This document shows, in pieces, positions 33,097 to 40,720 of a stretch of DNA of 64,000 nucleotides. The DNA comes from Hyphomicrobium sp. LHD-15 (GTDB lineage: Bacteria; Pseudomonadota; Alphaproteobacteria; Rhizobiales; Hyphomicrobiaceae). The position numbers and the translations under genes are program-made. The stretch spans positions 186,001-250,000 of the forward strand of contig NZ_JAVIFT010000005.1 in the NCBI RefSeq assembly GCF_031157355.1, written 5' to 3'. Each line of letters starts with the position of its first letter. Position 1 is the first letter of the stretch. Below the pieces are notes generated by a model. The model ran no database searches. It was not told the origin of the DNA and worked only from the letters and a program-made list of their open reading frames with translations.

Positions 33097-33173
33097 TGGC
33101 GCGCTCCGCAGGACTCGAACCTGCAACCCTCGGATTCGAAGTCCGATGCTCTATCCAATTGAGCTAGGAGCGC
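33097..33173 (-). tRNA. tRNA-Arg(TCG)
   Basis: 77-base complete cloverleaf with encoded CCA (33097-33099). Acceptor GCGCTCC/GGAGCGC is fully paired, D-stem GCTC/GAGC, anticodon stem TCGGA/TCCGA around CTTCGAA (anticodon TCG reads CGA), T-stem GCAGG/CCTGC. It is inside the island, about 12 kb from the tRNA-Glu integration site, so it is either cargo or a chromosomal-type tRNA caught between nested insertions. Confidence 0.93.
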
Positions 33174-33236
33174 TGTTCGCTTCGCCGGCATCGAAGTACC
33201 GCAGAATTGAGTGCTCGCGAAACTCCGCAACTCGTC

Positions 33237-33364
33237 ATGCAACAGGCAACGGCTGTTGCATGCCCCGTTGCATCCCCCCCGTTGCATTCATCAAACAAGC
33301 GCTAAGCGATTCCATTGACTCAGGCTTTTCGCGCTCGACCGCGTCACACAATCTAAAATGCAAC
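33237..33364. repeat. GTTGCAT/ATGCAAC heptamer cluster
   Basis: GTTGCAT at 33255, 33267 and 33281 and its complement ATGCAAC at 33237 and 33358: five copies in 128 bases, with a further GTTGCAT at 32817. The density in mixed orientation next to a 62-bp repeat and a tRNA gene suggests recombinase arm sites or replication iterons. Confidence 0.6.
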
Positions 33365-33380
33365 CCAATTTTTGCGCTTT

Positions 33381-33442
33381 CACCTAGCGGGGTTTCGCGC
33401 GCAGCGCTGCCCGCAGGTGTATCGGAGCTGGAAGGTACCTTG
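33381..33442 (+). repeat. 62-bp direct repeat, copy B
   Basis: Near-identical to copy A at 27303 (59/62, same orientation). The two copies bracket 6 kb of cargo (RHH operon, membrane-HTH gene, nuclease-like gene, SRAP, both tRNA genes). Confidence 0.8.
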
Positions 33443-33637
33443 ATGGTCGCACCGGCGCCTGGGTGGCACGGCGTCACGCGTTGCGTATGAGGCCCGACTG
33501 GTTGGCTCTTCACCCTCGCGCCTTTCCATATCAAGACCGCAACGGCGACAATAAACCAACGTAGCTACTAGTTTGCCAAGCAGAATGCGGTAAGATTCTC
33601 ATCTCCTGTTACCCCCCAAAAAAAGGAGTTGCGATTG

Positions 33638-33832
33638 ATGGCAGAACACCACGGTTGGAGAGAAACTGTGCTCGACTTACTTGTCGAGCGCTTCAGATCT
33701 GCGCACCCTGAAGTGCGCCAGATCTCAGCCGGATTCTCCGAGGGAAATAACGGCGACGTTAATTTCCAAGTCCAAGATGCAAAGGATAGCCGGGTGAGAA
33801 TGCATCACACTGAGCGTCGACCCGCTGCGTAG
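33638..33832 (+). CDS. Small hypothetical protein
   Basis: 64 residues, MAEHHGWRETVLDLLVERF..., mixed helical/charged. AAGGAG lies 11 bases before this ATG; a TTG three codons earlier is too close to that site. No family recognised. Confidence 0.5.
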   Translation: MAEHHGWRETVLDLLVERFRSAHPEVRQISAGFSEGNNGDVNFQVQDAKDSRVRMHHTERRPAA

Positions 33833-33868
33833 TTACGTCCGGACCAGAAGCATACGAATTGCAGAAAC

Positions 33869-33891
33869 CCGGCCGGAAAGTTGCCGGCCGG
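33869..33891. terminator. GC-rich hairpin after the MutS-I-like gene
   Basis: CCGGCCGG at 33869-33876 and 33884-33891 around a 7-base loop, 73 bases downstream of the minus-strand MutS-I-like gene. On that strand it is followed by GTTTC only, so terminator function is weakly supported. Confidence 0.4.
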
Positions 33892-33963
33892 ACCATCCGG
33901 CGCCGTCTCGCTCCCGGAGTTTAATTTTGGAGCAGAACGGCGCCGATGCTATTCGTTGAAGCG

Positions 33964-34728
33964 CTACTCGGCGGCTTCCACCTTTACCGCCGGCTCAAGC
34001 AGGGCCCGCTCCACATCCATCCCGCCATCTTCATCACGATGAAAGCAAAGCAAGACCTTGTGCCCGAGATTTTCCAACTTGGTCGCATAGTATTCAATGC
34101 TGTGGCAGGGCACTCCCGATATCGGAATCGCTTGACCATTGTGCTTCCCGCGCGTGTTGAGGACGATCCCCAGCGCCGCAGAGACGGTCACGGCGTCATC
34201 AAAAAAGCACTCGTAAAAGCCGCCCATGCGATACATCAAGATTGCGCCGGGATGTGCAGCCCTTAGCTCCAGATATTGGTCGATCGAATTGGTCTTTGGC
34301 TTCGCCGTCGGAGTTTGCACGCGCTCGTTCTTGGCAAGTTCGTCAGACAGCTCCAACCCATCCAGGCAAAGACCGAAGCTCTCACGCCTCACGCCGTTTT
34401 GGCGGCAGAGGAATGCGCCGAGATTCCGCAAGCCCTCGTGCAACCTTTTTACCTCAGGATGATCGAAGCCTTCGGCGTCTGCGACGTCGCGTAGGGTCGC
34501 TGCGGTGGCTTCCAAAAACACAACGTACTGTTGTTCTTGTCCAGGAGCGAGTTCTGCCACAGAAGCGATATCCGAAAGCTCCTCACCACGCTGGCAATGC
34601 CCGGCGTGCTCTTCCTCCAACCCATCGACACCCGGCGCGCCAGGCTCCGCAGTGCTCAACTGCGCAAACACCGGAGAATCTATCCTCTGCAGCTCAACGA
34701 GCTCGTTCGCAATCTCTGTGAAATTCAT
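33964..34728 (-). CDS. MutS domain I protein without ATPase
   Basis: 254 residues. Residues about 146-232 match MutS domain I, the mismatch-recognition domain: DQYLELRAAHPGAILMYRMG, then GFYECFFDDAV, LNTRGKHNGQAIPISGVPCH and LGHKVLL. The mismatch-reading motif Phe-x-Glu is intact (F171, E173). Domains II-V, including the Walker ATPase, are absent: full MutS is over 850 residues. The first 145 residues are unassigned, acidic and helical. It lies among phage genes, divergent from a Cro/C1-type regulator with a palindromic operator between. A stand-alone mismatch sensor or dominant-negative modifier is conceivable; function unknown. Confidence 0.8.
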   Translation of the reverse strand: MNFTEIANELVELQRIDSPVFAQLSTAEPGAPGVDGLEEEHAGHCQRGEELSDIASVAELAPGQEQQYVVFLEATAATLRDVADAEGFDHPEVKRLHEGLRNLGAFLCRQNGVRRESFGLCLDGLELSDELAKNERVQTPTAKPKTNSIDQYLELRAAHPGAILMYRMGGFYECFFDDAVTVSAALGIVLNTRGKHNGQAIPISGVPCHSIEYYATKLENLGHKVLLCFHRDEDGGMDVERALLEPAVKVEAAE

Positions 34729-34742
34729 GACGCAACTCCTTT

Positions 34743-34761
34743 TTCACGGATTTTCCGTGAA
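34743..34761. promoter_or_regulatory. Palindromic operator TTCACGGA-N3-TCCGTGAA
   Basis: Perfect 8-bp arms around TTT, 15 bases upstream of the MutS-I-like start and 83 bases upstream of the divergent XRE-type gene. Such AT-centred dyads are typical XRE-repressor operators. Confidence 0.6.
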
Positions 34762-34843
34762 GGCGAGATTCGCATGCAGAGAGGCAACGCGTCAATGCCG
34801 CCATTGGTTTGACTCGAATCTTTTACGCTGGCTTGTCGGCCAT

Positions 34844-35080
34844 ATGATCACCGCCGGACAATGTCGAGCTGCACGAGGCCTGCTTGGATGGACTCAGGAG
34901 CAGCTTGCCGGCGCCGCAGGAATTGGTCTCTCGTCGATCCTGTACCTTGAGCGCGAGAAGCGCACGGTGTCAGACGAGATCAACGTAAGCATTCAGAAGG
35001 CGCTCGAGCGCGCCGGCGTGGAATTCATCCCGGAGAATGGCGGCGGTGCCGGCGTCCGTCTGAAGCGTCGCAAAACCTAA
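34844..35080 (+). CDS. XRE-family HTH regulator (phage Cro/C1-like)
   Basis: 78 residues. The HTH spans about 6-60: QCRAARGLLGWTQEQLAGAA then GIGLSSILYLEREKRTV. Ends VEFIPENGGGAGVRLKRRK, the tail seen in many short rhizobial and prophage XRE proteins. ATG at 34844 fits the conserved MITAGQCRAAR start. It overlaps the convergent tape-measure gene by four bases. Probable binder of the dyad at 34743. Confidence 0.85.
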   Translation: MITAGQCRAARGLLGWTQEQLAGAAGIGLSSILYLEREKRTVSDEINVSIQKALERAGVEFIPENGGGAGVRLKRRKT

Positions 35081-37083
35081 CGGCCGGCATCCGGCATCGA
35101 CTTGCCGGTGTTCAGGTTGCCTTTGAGATCTCCTCCGGTCTGCTTCGTCACCTCGCCATTGCCCTTGACGGTGACCTCGAGCTCCATCTTACCAGCCACG
35201 GTCCCCTGCACGTCGGCCTGCACGCGTCCCGTCACATCGATTGTCTGGGGCCCGGCCAACGGTTCAATGTCGCGGATCAACCCGCGCTGGCCGAAGTCAA
35301 AACGATCAACCGGTGCCGGAGGAACGTTAGGTCCAACCGGAGCCGGCGTTAGATTGCTGAATGGGTCCGAGAAGAATGACGCAATGTGATCCTTCCACTC
35401 CCGCATCTTGGCTTCGATCTCATCCCAATTCTCGTACGCTTGGTATCCGAGATAGCCGGCGGCCCCGACACCCAGCGCCGCTAACCCCAAAGGGGTGCCG
35501 GCCAATAGCGTCAATCCAGTTGCGAGGGTCGGCAAAACACCCGCCAGCGCGGCAATGCCGCCTACGGCCCAGCCTGCTGCACCCAGCGCGAGCAGACCCG
35601 CGGCAAGACCGCCAAGTACTTCCACGACCGATGGCGGCAACGAAGCAATCCCGTCGGCGAGCCGTCCGAAGACGCTGATGAGGTTGTTTACACCATCGGT
35701 CTCGCGCAGTTTGATCAGAGCGCGGCTCAATGAGGACACTGACTCTTCCCAGCGACCTGCTGCTGATTCCTTGTAGGCCTGAACTCGCGTGTCCTGCCCT
35801 CGTCCGGTCGCACTCTGGCTTAGCCCGAGGTACCGGTCCATCCACTCCGAATGTCCAAGAAGAGCACTCATTTTGCTGTAGTGGTGCTTGGTGAACGCCT
35901 CGATGAATGCCGCGTCAGAGAACTTGCCCTCCTTCTGGAGCTCAGCAATGTCGCGAAGATACCCGTAGTAATCGACCTTGCCTCCGGACGTCACGATCGC
36001 ATTGAGCACCTTCATGTGCGTATCGTCGATGCTCTCTTTCGCACCCGTCGCCTTGTTCAGAATACCGGCGATTTCGCCGATGAACCCAGGATCAGCACCG
36101 CGACCAGATTTGAAAGCTTCAGTGAGCTTCTGAAACAGGCTCTGTTTGAGCGCCTTGTCGATGTATCCAGGAAAAAGTTGAACGAGCTGGTTTACCGAGC
36201 GCCTGGGATCCGCCGCGGTGATGTCGAGATATTTTGATCGATCAATTCCCGCGGCCGAAAGTGCCGAGCTGTGCGGAAGCGTCGGGCTGATGAGCCGAAC
36301 CAAACCCATTTTGAGCGCGGTTCCGGTCTCGATATCGTCTTGCCCAAACTTGGTCGCCGTGCCCAACAGAGCATTGGCTTGGTCAATCGTTCCGCCGGAC
36401 AACGCAAACGCACCGGCAAACTGGCGTAAGCCTTCCGAAAAACTCGATATATCCGTTGGCGCAGCGGCCGCCACGGTCGCGATTTTGTCCGCGGTTGCTT
36501 TGACCCACTCATTGTAGGCTTGCGGGTCTTCCGGAGCATTGAACATTGCAGCCAGCTTGCCCAGAAACTCGGCGGCCTCGGCCGGAGCGTATTCCTGCTC
36601 GGCCATATTCCAGATCGCGGCATTTCTTGCGACGCTCTCGGCTTGCTTGAGCGAGACGCCGAGCTTCGCAGCTGCTTCAGCCGCTTGCATAAGACCAGTC
36701 GGCGAAAAACCAAGCTGTTCAGACAAGCTCATGACCGAGCGCTTCAGCTGCTCTGCGTCCCGCTGCAGAAGCTTCACGTCATTGACTTGACGGAGATTGC
36801 CTAGGTCGTCCATCGCCGACATCGCAGCCAACTGCACGCCGAGCAGACGTCGCTCGAACTCCTGCGTTGCGTAGATCGTTGCGCCGAGCCCGAGTGTCGT
36901 TGGTCCGGAAAGCGTGCGCCCCATGCGGGAGAATGTGTTGCGCGCCGCAGCAGCTCGGCCGGCAAGCCGGTCGCCAGCCGTCACAACGCGAGACGTCAAA
37001 GTATTGAGGGCGCCGCCCATCGCCCTCACTGGACCGGAAAAGCGATCAATTGCGGTGATGATCGCGTTCGCTCGAAGATCCAT
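35077..37083 (-). CDS. Phage tail tape measure protein
   Basis: 668 residues, TP901-type. N-terminal AIDRFSGPVRAMGGAL and TTLGLGATIYATQEFERRLLG, then a long helical core (FSPTGLMQAAEAAAKLGVSL), and a hydrophobic region about 495-565 typical of tape measures. It sets tail length in siphoviruses. It starts two bases after the end of the frameshifted chaperone frame, the lambda G-T-H order. Short for the class, so the tail would be short or the gene reduced. Confidence 0.88.
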   Translation of the reverse strand: MDLRANAIITAIDRFSGPVRAMGGALNTLTSRVVTAGDRLAGRAAAARNTFSRMGRTLSGPTTLGLGATIYATQEFERRLLGVQLAAMSAMDDLGNLRQVNDVKLLQRDAEQLKRSVMSLSEQLGFSPTGLMQAAEAAAKLGVSLKQAESVARNAAIWNMAEQEYAPAEAAEFLGKLAAMFNAPEDPQAYNEWVKATADKIATVAAAAPTDISSFSEGLRQFAGAFALSGGTIDQANALLGTATKFGQDDIETGTALKMGLVRLISPTLPHSSALSAAGIDRSKYLDITAADPRRSVNQLVQLFPGYIDKALKQSLFQKLTEAFKSGRGADPGFIGEIAGILNKATGAKESIDDTHMKVLNAIVTSGGKVDYYGYLRDIAELQKEGKFSDAAFIEAFTKHHYSKMSALLGHSEWMDRYLGLSQSATGRGQDTRVQAYKESAAGRWEESVSSLSRALIKLRETDGVNNLISVFGRLADGIASLPPSVVEVLGGLAAGLLALGAAGWAVGGIAALAGVLPTLATGLTLLAGTPLGLAALGVGAAGYLGYQAYENWDEIEAKMREWKDHIASFFSDPFSNLTPAPVGPNVPPAPVDRFDFGQRGLIRDIEPLAGPQTIDVTGRVQADVQGTVAGKMELEVTVKGNGEVTKQTGGDLKGNLNTGKSMPDAGR

Positions 37084-37085
37084 CG

Positions 37086-37636
37086 CTATTGCCTCGGAAG
37101 TAGCCGCACGGCGTCAGTAACGTTTTGTTCGAGATACTGGCGGCGGTCCTGCTCGAGCTGATGGCGCACCCGGAAGAATTCCAAGGCGTGCCCATGCCAG
37201 AATCTAATTTTCTCGGGAGTCCACTGCTCGATGTACCAGGGGTCTACGCCGCAGATTAGCCAGAGCTCGACTGCGGCTTGTTCAAATTTCCCACGACGAA
37301 GACGTTCACCGCTTCGACGACGGCCTTGCTCAGGTTGTAACCGTCGATTGGATCGAGCGTGGAGAGCACAATCTGGTCAATGTTGGAAAGCCGAGACGCC
37401 CAGCGCATAAGTCGCTGCAGATCGATCTTGCTTTCCATCTGACGGGCCTCGCCGTCGGCGTTCGAAAACACAAGGTTCTCGACCGGGCCGATCTCGATAA
37501 ACTCGCCGAACTGGGGCTTTCGAAGAACGATCTCTCGAACGTCGCCTTGGTGGGTCTTGAGCGGCCGCGAGAGCGGCACGGTAGCGCAGGCAGACACATT
37601 AGCTGGGGTGGAAATTGCTACGGCAGCGTTTTGCAT
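37086..37636 (-). CDS. Tail assembly chaperone frameshift product (gpGT-like)
   Basis: Predicted 183-residue protein made by a -1 frameshift at GGGAAAT (37286-37292). Residues 1-117 are shared with the shorter gpG-like protein; the last 66 come from the -1 frame and read FEQAAVELWLICGVDPWYIE then QWTPEKIRFWHGHALEFF, a helical acidic/aromatic domain like the T domain. Without the slip this region has no start codon of its own near its beginning. Confidence 0.8.
37256..37636 (-). CDS. Phage tail assembly chaperone (gpG-like)
   Basis: 126 residues. Contains TPANVSACATVPLSRPLKTH, VREIVLRKPQFGEFIEIGP and a helical end, like gpE/gpG-type tail assembly proteins (phage tail assembly chaperone family). 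The start at 37636 is favoured: upstream codons to 37726 overlap another gene. Its last codons contain the slippery heptamer that produces the longer form. Confidence 0.75.
   Translation of the reverse strand: MQNAAVAISTPANVSACATVPLSRPLKTHQGDVREIVLRKPQFGEFIEIGPVENLVFSNADGEARQMESKIDLQRLMRWASRLSNIDQIVLSTLDPIDGYNLSKAVVEAVNVFVVGNLNKPQSSSG
37286..37292 (-). promoter_or_regulatory. -1 programmed ribosomal frameshift site GGGAAAT
   Basis: Heptamer of the X_XXY_YYZ form in the correct phase (G_GGA_AAT in the gpG frame: 37636 minus 37291 is 345, divisible by 3). The -1 frame stays open for 66 codons to TAG at 37086-37088, two bases before the tape measure ATG. Lambda uses the close relative GGGAAAG. 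Confidence 0.85.
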
Positions 37637-37679
37637 AGTGCGTTCTTTCAATGTTGAAGATTTGGGCCAGTCAAATGGT

Positions 37680-37841
37680 TCAGCGTCTGGTCTCGCTTTC
37701 GCCGCCCCGTCGCGGTCGGCTAACATCAGCTGTGGCCGGCAGGATGCTGCTCAGGTCGAATTGGAGCAGGCGATCGCATTCACGGCGCCGGGAATGTGCA
37801 AGCAGCCGAAGAACGGCAGGGTTATTCGCGTCCAGGTTCAT
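37680..37841 (-). CDS. Small phage protein
   Basis: 53 residues (MNLDANNPAVLRLLAHSRRR...), too short for most gene callers. GAGGAGG sits nine bases before the ATG, inside the upstream gene, which it overlaps by 20 bases. Basic, helical, no family. Position, directly before the tail chaperone gene, suggests a tail or completion accessory protein. Confidence 0.6.
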   Translation of the reverse strand: MNLDANNPAVLRLLAHSRRRECDRLLQFDLSSILPATADVSRPRRGGESETRR

Positions 37842-38070
37842 TCGGACAAACCTCCTCTAGCGGAAACGGGATGATCTCCGCAGTTCGCCGCGGAGGTGGC
37901 GTTACGCAAAGAACGATAGGGGCAAGACCGTCTTCGACGATCTCAACCGTCCGAGAGACGCGAACAAGATCGATGTTGCCAAACCTCTCGATTGCGTCGC
38001 TTTCGCAGTACGCAAACAGTCGTTGCGCTTGGTCGGCGACACCGGGTGCAAAGGCGATTTCCAAATTCAT
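37822..38070 (-). CDS. Hypothetical phage protein
   Basis: 82 residues, MNLEIAFAPGVADQAQ..., alpha/beta look, Pro-rich after residue 57. GGGAG lies ten bases before the start. Overlaps the next gene by 20 bases. No family recognised. Confidence 0.6.
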   Translation of the reverse strand: MNLEIAFAPGVADQAQRLFAYCESDAIERFGNIDLVRVSRTVEIVEDGLAPIVLCVTPPPRRTAEIIPFPLEEVCPNEPGRE

Positions 38071-38186
38071 GGATCAGCAGCTCCCTATTGGTCCCAACAG
38101 GCCCCCCCAGCGCACCGAATGACTGAAACCGCGCGCTGGAGGGCCCTTCCATCCACAGCCGCGGTTAGATCCCGCGGCTGTAGAAC

Positions 38187-38498
38187 CTAAGTCGGCGCTT
38201 CGGACGCTCCGATCCTCTCCACGGCAACCTGCGTTTCCGCGTGGCGTTCGCCTATCGCTGCAACGACCTTGCTCGGGTCAGTCGCCGCCCGGGCATCGCC
38301 CAGAGCCTCGATCCCCGAAATGACAGCTTCGGTGCTGGTCGGTCGGGGCGTCGTCGACGATACGGCTTCCATCAACGCTGCATGACCGGATTGGCGCTGC
38401 TTCGACATCACTTTGACGATGTTGACTGGCGAAGACGCCTGGCGGGATTCCGTGAGCGCCTTAATTCCGTTCAAAGCATCCTGAGATCGGTGTTTCAT
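38187..38498 (-). CDS. Hypothetical phage protein
   Basis: 103 residues, starting MKHRSQDALNGIKALTES. Two internal segments resemble each other (NGIKALTESRQASSPVNIVK and SGIEALGDARAATDPSKVVA, followed by similar endings), so it is a two-unit repeat protein. The repeat includes KVMSKQRQSGHAALMEAV and AAIGERHAETQVAVERI. Start preferred at 38498 with AAGGA upstream. Confidence 0.6.
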   Translation of the reverse strand: MKHRSQDALNGIKALTESRQASSPVNIVKVMSKQRQSGHAALMEAVSSTTPRPTSTEAVISGIEALGDARAATDPSKVVAAIGERHAETQVAVERIGASEAPT

Positions 38499-38526
38499 TT
38501 TCCAATCCTGTCCTTCATCGTGCTGA

Positions 38527-38766
38527 TCAGCGGCGATTGGTTCTTGGCGCAATCTGCGAGGCCATCTTCCGTGCAGACAAGACCAGGCTTGAACTGGCCG
38601 GCGTCGAGGCTGTCTCTGGCCCGATGCGGCCTGCGTCGTTTGCGCTGTGAGTAGCCTTCTGTCCGGCGACAACCCCGCCAGCATCGGCGTTTGCGCTTTG
38701 ACTATGCTTCTGGCCGGCGACAAACCCGACAATCGCGGCTGCGAGTAGCGTTTGATCGGTGATCAT
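38527..38766 (-). CDS. Small hypothetical membrane-associated protein
   Basis: 79 residues. N-terminal hydrophobic stretch TLLAAAIVGFVAGQ, then a Gly/Ala/Ser-rich polar tail with repeated VAGQK. GGAG lies ten bases before the ATG. Could be a signal-anchored phage peptide. No family recognised. Confidence 0.5.
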   Translation of the reverse strand: MITDQTLLAAAIVGFVAGQKHSQSANADAGGVVAGQKATHSANDAGRIGPETASTPASSSLVLSARKMASQIAPRTNRR

Positions 38767-38778
38767 GATGGATGTCTC

Positions 38779-39909
38779 CTACGCAGTTAACCGAGCCAGG
38801 GAATGCGTACGAGTCCCGGTTGTCGAAGTTTTTGCACCGGGATCGTCCGCGATTTCCGCCAGAGAGCGCTCCCCATCAACGCGGCATTCATTGAACGCTC
38901 CCAAGTCGACCTCGTTCGTGCGTTGGAGCTCCGGATATTTTGCCCTGAGCTCTTTCACGTCGATTTCGGTGATTGCGAGGTGCGCGGCGTGCTGGTCAAC
39001 AGCGCCAGCCTTGACCATCTCTTGCGCTATCGAGCACGCTACGTTTCCGGCGAAACCTGCCTTCCAAGTCCGCCGGCCTCGCTCGTCTTCTTGCGTGAAG
39101 CCACGTTTGAGCTCGACCCTTACGTGCTTGGTCTCGACAATCACTGCGGCCCCGATGCGCACCGCTGCGTCTGCCACTGCTTTCGGCACCTCGATGAGCG
39201 CTCCGGCAAATGCGCCGAACGATGCGACGACCGGGTCTCCCATGTCTTTCCAGCGGATCGATTTGCGAACGTAGATGGGCGTGTCACGCGCGAGCGGTGG
39301 CCCTGGTCGCGCAAACATTGGCTGACCTCCGAGGCGTTGCCCAGCGCTCTTCCGATACAAATCAGCTGAAGCGGTGAGTTTGGCAGACATTCCGTGGGGG
39401 CGATCCAGATTGCTGGCGTGAACGGCGTCGCGCAACGCTGATCCGATGTCGGCGAGGATCATCGCTCTGCGTTCCCCAGTGGCGGAGCGCTCGACGATGG
39501 CAACGACTTCGTTAAGGCGGTCGATGATGGCCGGCATCGCATCGGCGGAGACCAAAAGCTCATTCGCCTGGCTTTCCCAGCGCCGCGTTTGGATTTCGGC
39601 CTGCTCAAGGCCGGCGAGCTCATCTCGTCGCGCCTTTGCGACGCGAATAGCCTCGTCGATAAGGCCAAGCGACCGCTCGTTGTCATGAAGTTGCTTCTGC
39701 TGCTTTGCGCTTGGCGCCTCGCCTGCGATCTTGGCGAGAACACATTCGGAGTCGAGCCGAGCGGCCTCTGCGGAAAGCTCAGTTCTCTCTCGCTCGAGTT
39801 CGGGAATCCGTCGAGTGAGCTGCGCGATTTCCTCACGAATAACCGCAAGGATACCGTCTAAATCGCTTGGAATAGAAGGCGCCTTTTCTCCGCCGGTGCC
39901 TTCGCTCAT
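38779..39909 (-). CDS. Hypothetical phage protein with coiled coil
   Basis: 376 residues. Residues about 20-120 are a heptad-rich coiled coil (IREEIAQLTRRIPELERERT..). The C-terminal part (about 190-340) is mixed alpha/beta with TPIYVRKSIRWKDMGDPVV. The ATG at 39909 overlaps the stop of the upstream gene (ATGA). Function unknown; its place between replication-like and tail genes would suit a structural or head-related role, but no capsid motif is seen. Confidence 0.65.
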   Translation of the reverse strand: MSEGTGGEKAPSIPSDLDGILAVIREEIAQLTRRIPELERERTELSAEAARLDSECVLAKIAGEAPSAKQQKQLHDNERSLGLIDEAIRVAKARRDELAGLEQAEIQTRRWESQANELLVSADAMPAIIDRLNEVVAIVERSATGERRAMILADIGSALRDAVHASNLDRPHGMSAKLTASADLYRKSAGQRLGGQPMFARPGPPLARDTPIYVRKSIRWKDMGDPVVASFGAFAGALIEVPKAVADAAVRIGAAVIVETKHVRVELKRGFTQEDERGRRTWKAGFAGNVACSIAQEMVKAGAVDQHAAHLAITEIDVKELRAKYPELQRTNEVDLGAFNECRVDGERSLAEIADDPGAKTSTTGTRTHSLARLTA

Positions 39910-40448
39910 GCAGCTTTCCTCCAAGCGGTCATTCTGCGCGGAGTCGGCTCCACCGCCGCCGCTGGAGTCTCTCGCGAGATCTGAATCGTTCTCGGAGTCG
40001 GAGCCGGTATGTTGTACACACGCAACCGATGCTTCTCGCCGCTCGCGGGATCCACGATCCAGACCCATCGTTTAGTACCTCCAGATATTAGTAGGGACAG
40101 TTCTCGGCCAACGAGGCGCCACGGTTGTGGCTTCCACCCCATCTCGGCACAGAGCTCGCGATGCTGCCGCTCGACGTCACGAGCAAGCATTCGCCCGCTG
40201 AAGACTTCGGCGCTTACCACCGAGGATCCGGACACATCGCCTTGTAGCCATGCAACAAGGCGCTTCGCCTGCTCTTTCGGAGGGACCACGGACAGGGCCG
40301 GCTGAGCAGGTTTTGATTTGCGCCGCTCGACCGGCGGTTCCACATCGATCAAATGGCCTGGAGTCGGTGATTTTCCGACTTCAGATCCGCGGAGCAGTAG
40401 CACCACAGACTGGACCAGGATTAGGAGTCTCTCGGAAACGCGCACCAT
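39906..40448 (-). CDS. Hypothetical phage protein
   Basis: 180 residues. N-terminal hydrophobic stretch (LLILVQSVVLLLRG), then a Pro/Lys linker and a conserved-looking domain (FSGRMLARDVERQHRELCAE, GWKPQPWRLVGREL). Coupled at both ends: TGATG with the upstream gene and ATGA with the downstream gene. Similar domains occur in rhizobial phage replication regions; exact role unknown. Confidence 0.6.
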   Translation of the reverse strand: MVRVSERLLILVQSVVLLLRGSEVGKSPTPGHLIDVEPPVERRKSKPAQPALSVVPPKEQAKRLVAWLQGDVSGSSVVSAEVFSGRMLARDVERQHRELCAEMGWKPQPWRLVGRELSLLISGGTKRWVWIVDPASGEKHRLRVYNIPAPTPRTIQISRETPAAAVEPTPRRMTAWRKAA

Positions 40449-40720
40449 CAGCGACCCCTCCGGCTCAAGCGGTCTGCTTTCGGTTCGATCGGCAGCTTTC
40501 CTAGAAGGTCGCTGACAGCCGCTGCAGGCAGATCGGTTTCGAGCGCAAGAGCGAGAGCTGTCACCGGACGCGCTGCCGCGGCGCCGTGTTCCACGATTGC
40601 TCGGATCCGCTCGCGTTCTTCTGCGCGCCCCACCTCAAACGCGACTTCGCGCTCGAGAACCGGATTGCCGAAATCCATGTGCTGGAAATCCGCGCGCCTT
40701 CCGCAAATGCTCTCCGTCAT
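40448..40720 (-). CDS. Hypothetical phage protein
   Basis: 90 residues starting MTESICGRRADFQHMD. The C-terminal half (ERERIRAIVEHGAAAARPVT) resembles the short helical domain often found at the end of phage head-assembly or protease proteins. The start at 40720 gives an ATGA overlap with the upstream gene. Function unknown. Confidence 0.6.
   Translation of the reverse strand: MTESICGRRADFQHMDFGNPVLEREVAFEVGRAEERERIRAIVEHGAAAARPVTALALALETDLPAAAVSDLLGKLPIEPKADRLSRRGR

Larger units (their letters stand above)
33174..33637. other. Non-coding region with heptamer cluster and repeat B
   Basis: 464 bases with no confident gene. Holds the GTTGCAT/ATGCAAC cluster (33237-33364) and the second 62-bp repeat (33381). 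A plus-strand frame crosses it from the tRNA region but reads through tRNA and repeats and is rejected. Confidence 0.55.

Noticed and set aside
33237-33364. CRISPR-like array
   Set aside because: Units are only 7 bases, in mixed orientation with irregular spacing; no cas genes.
32912-33490. 192-codon plus-strand frame through the tRNA region
   Set aside because: Runs through a tRNA-like gene, the antisense of tRNA-Arg and the 62-bp repeat.
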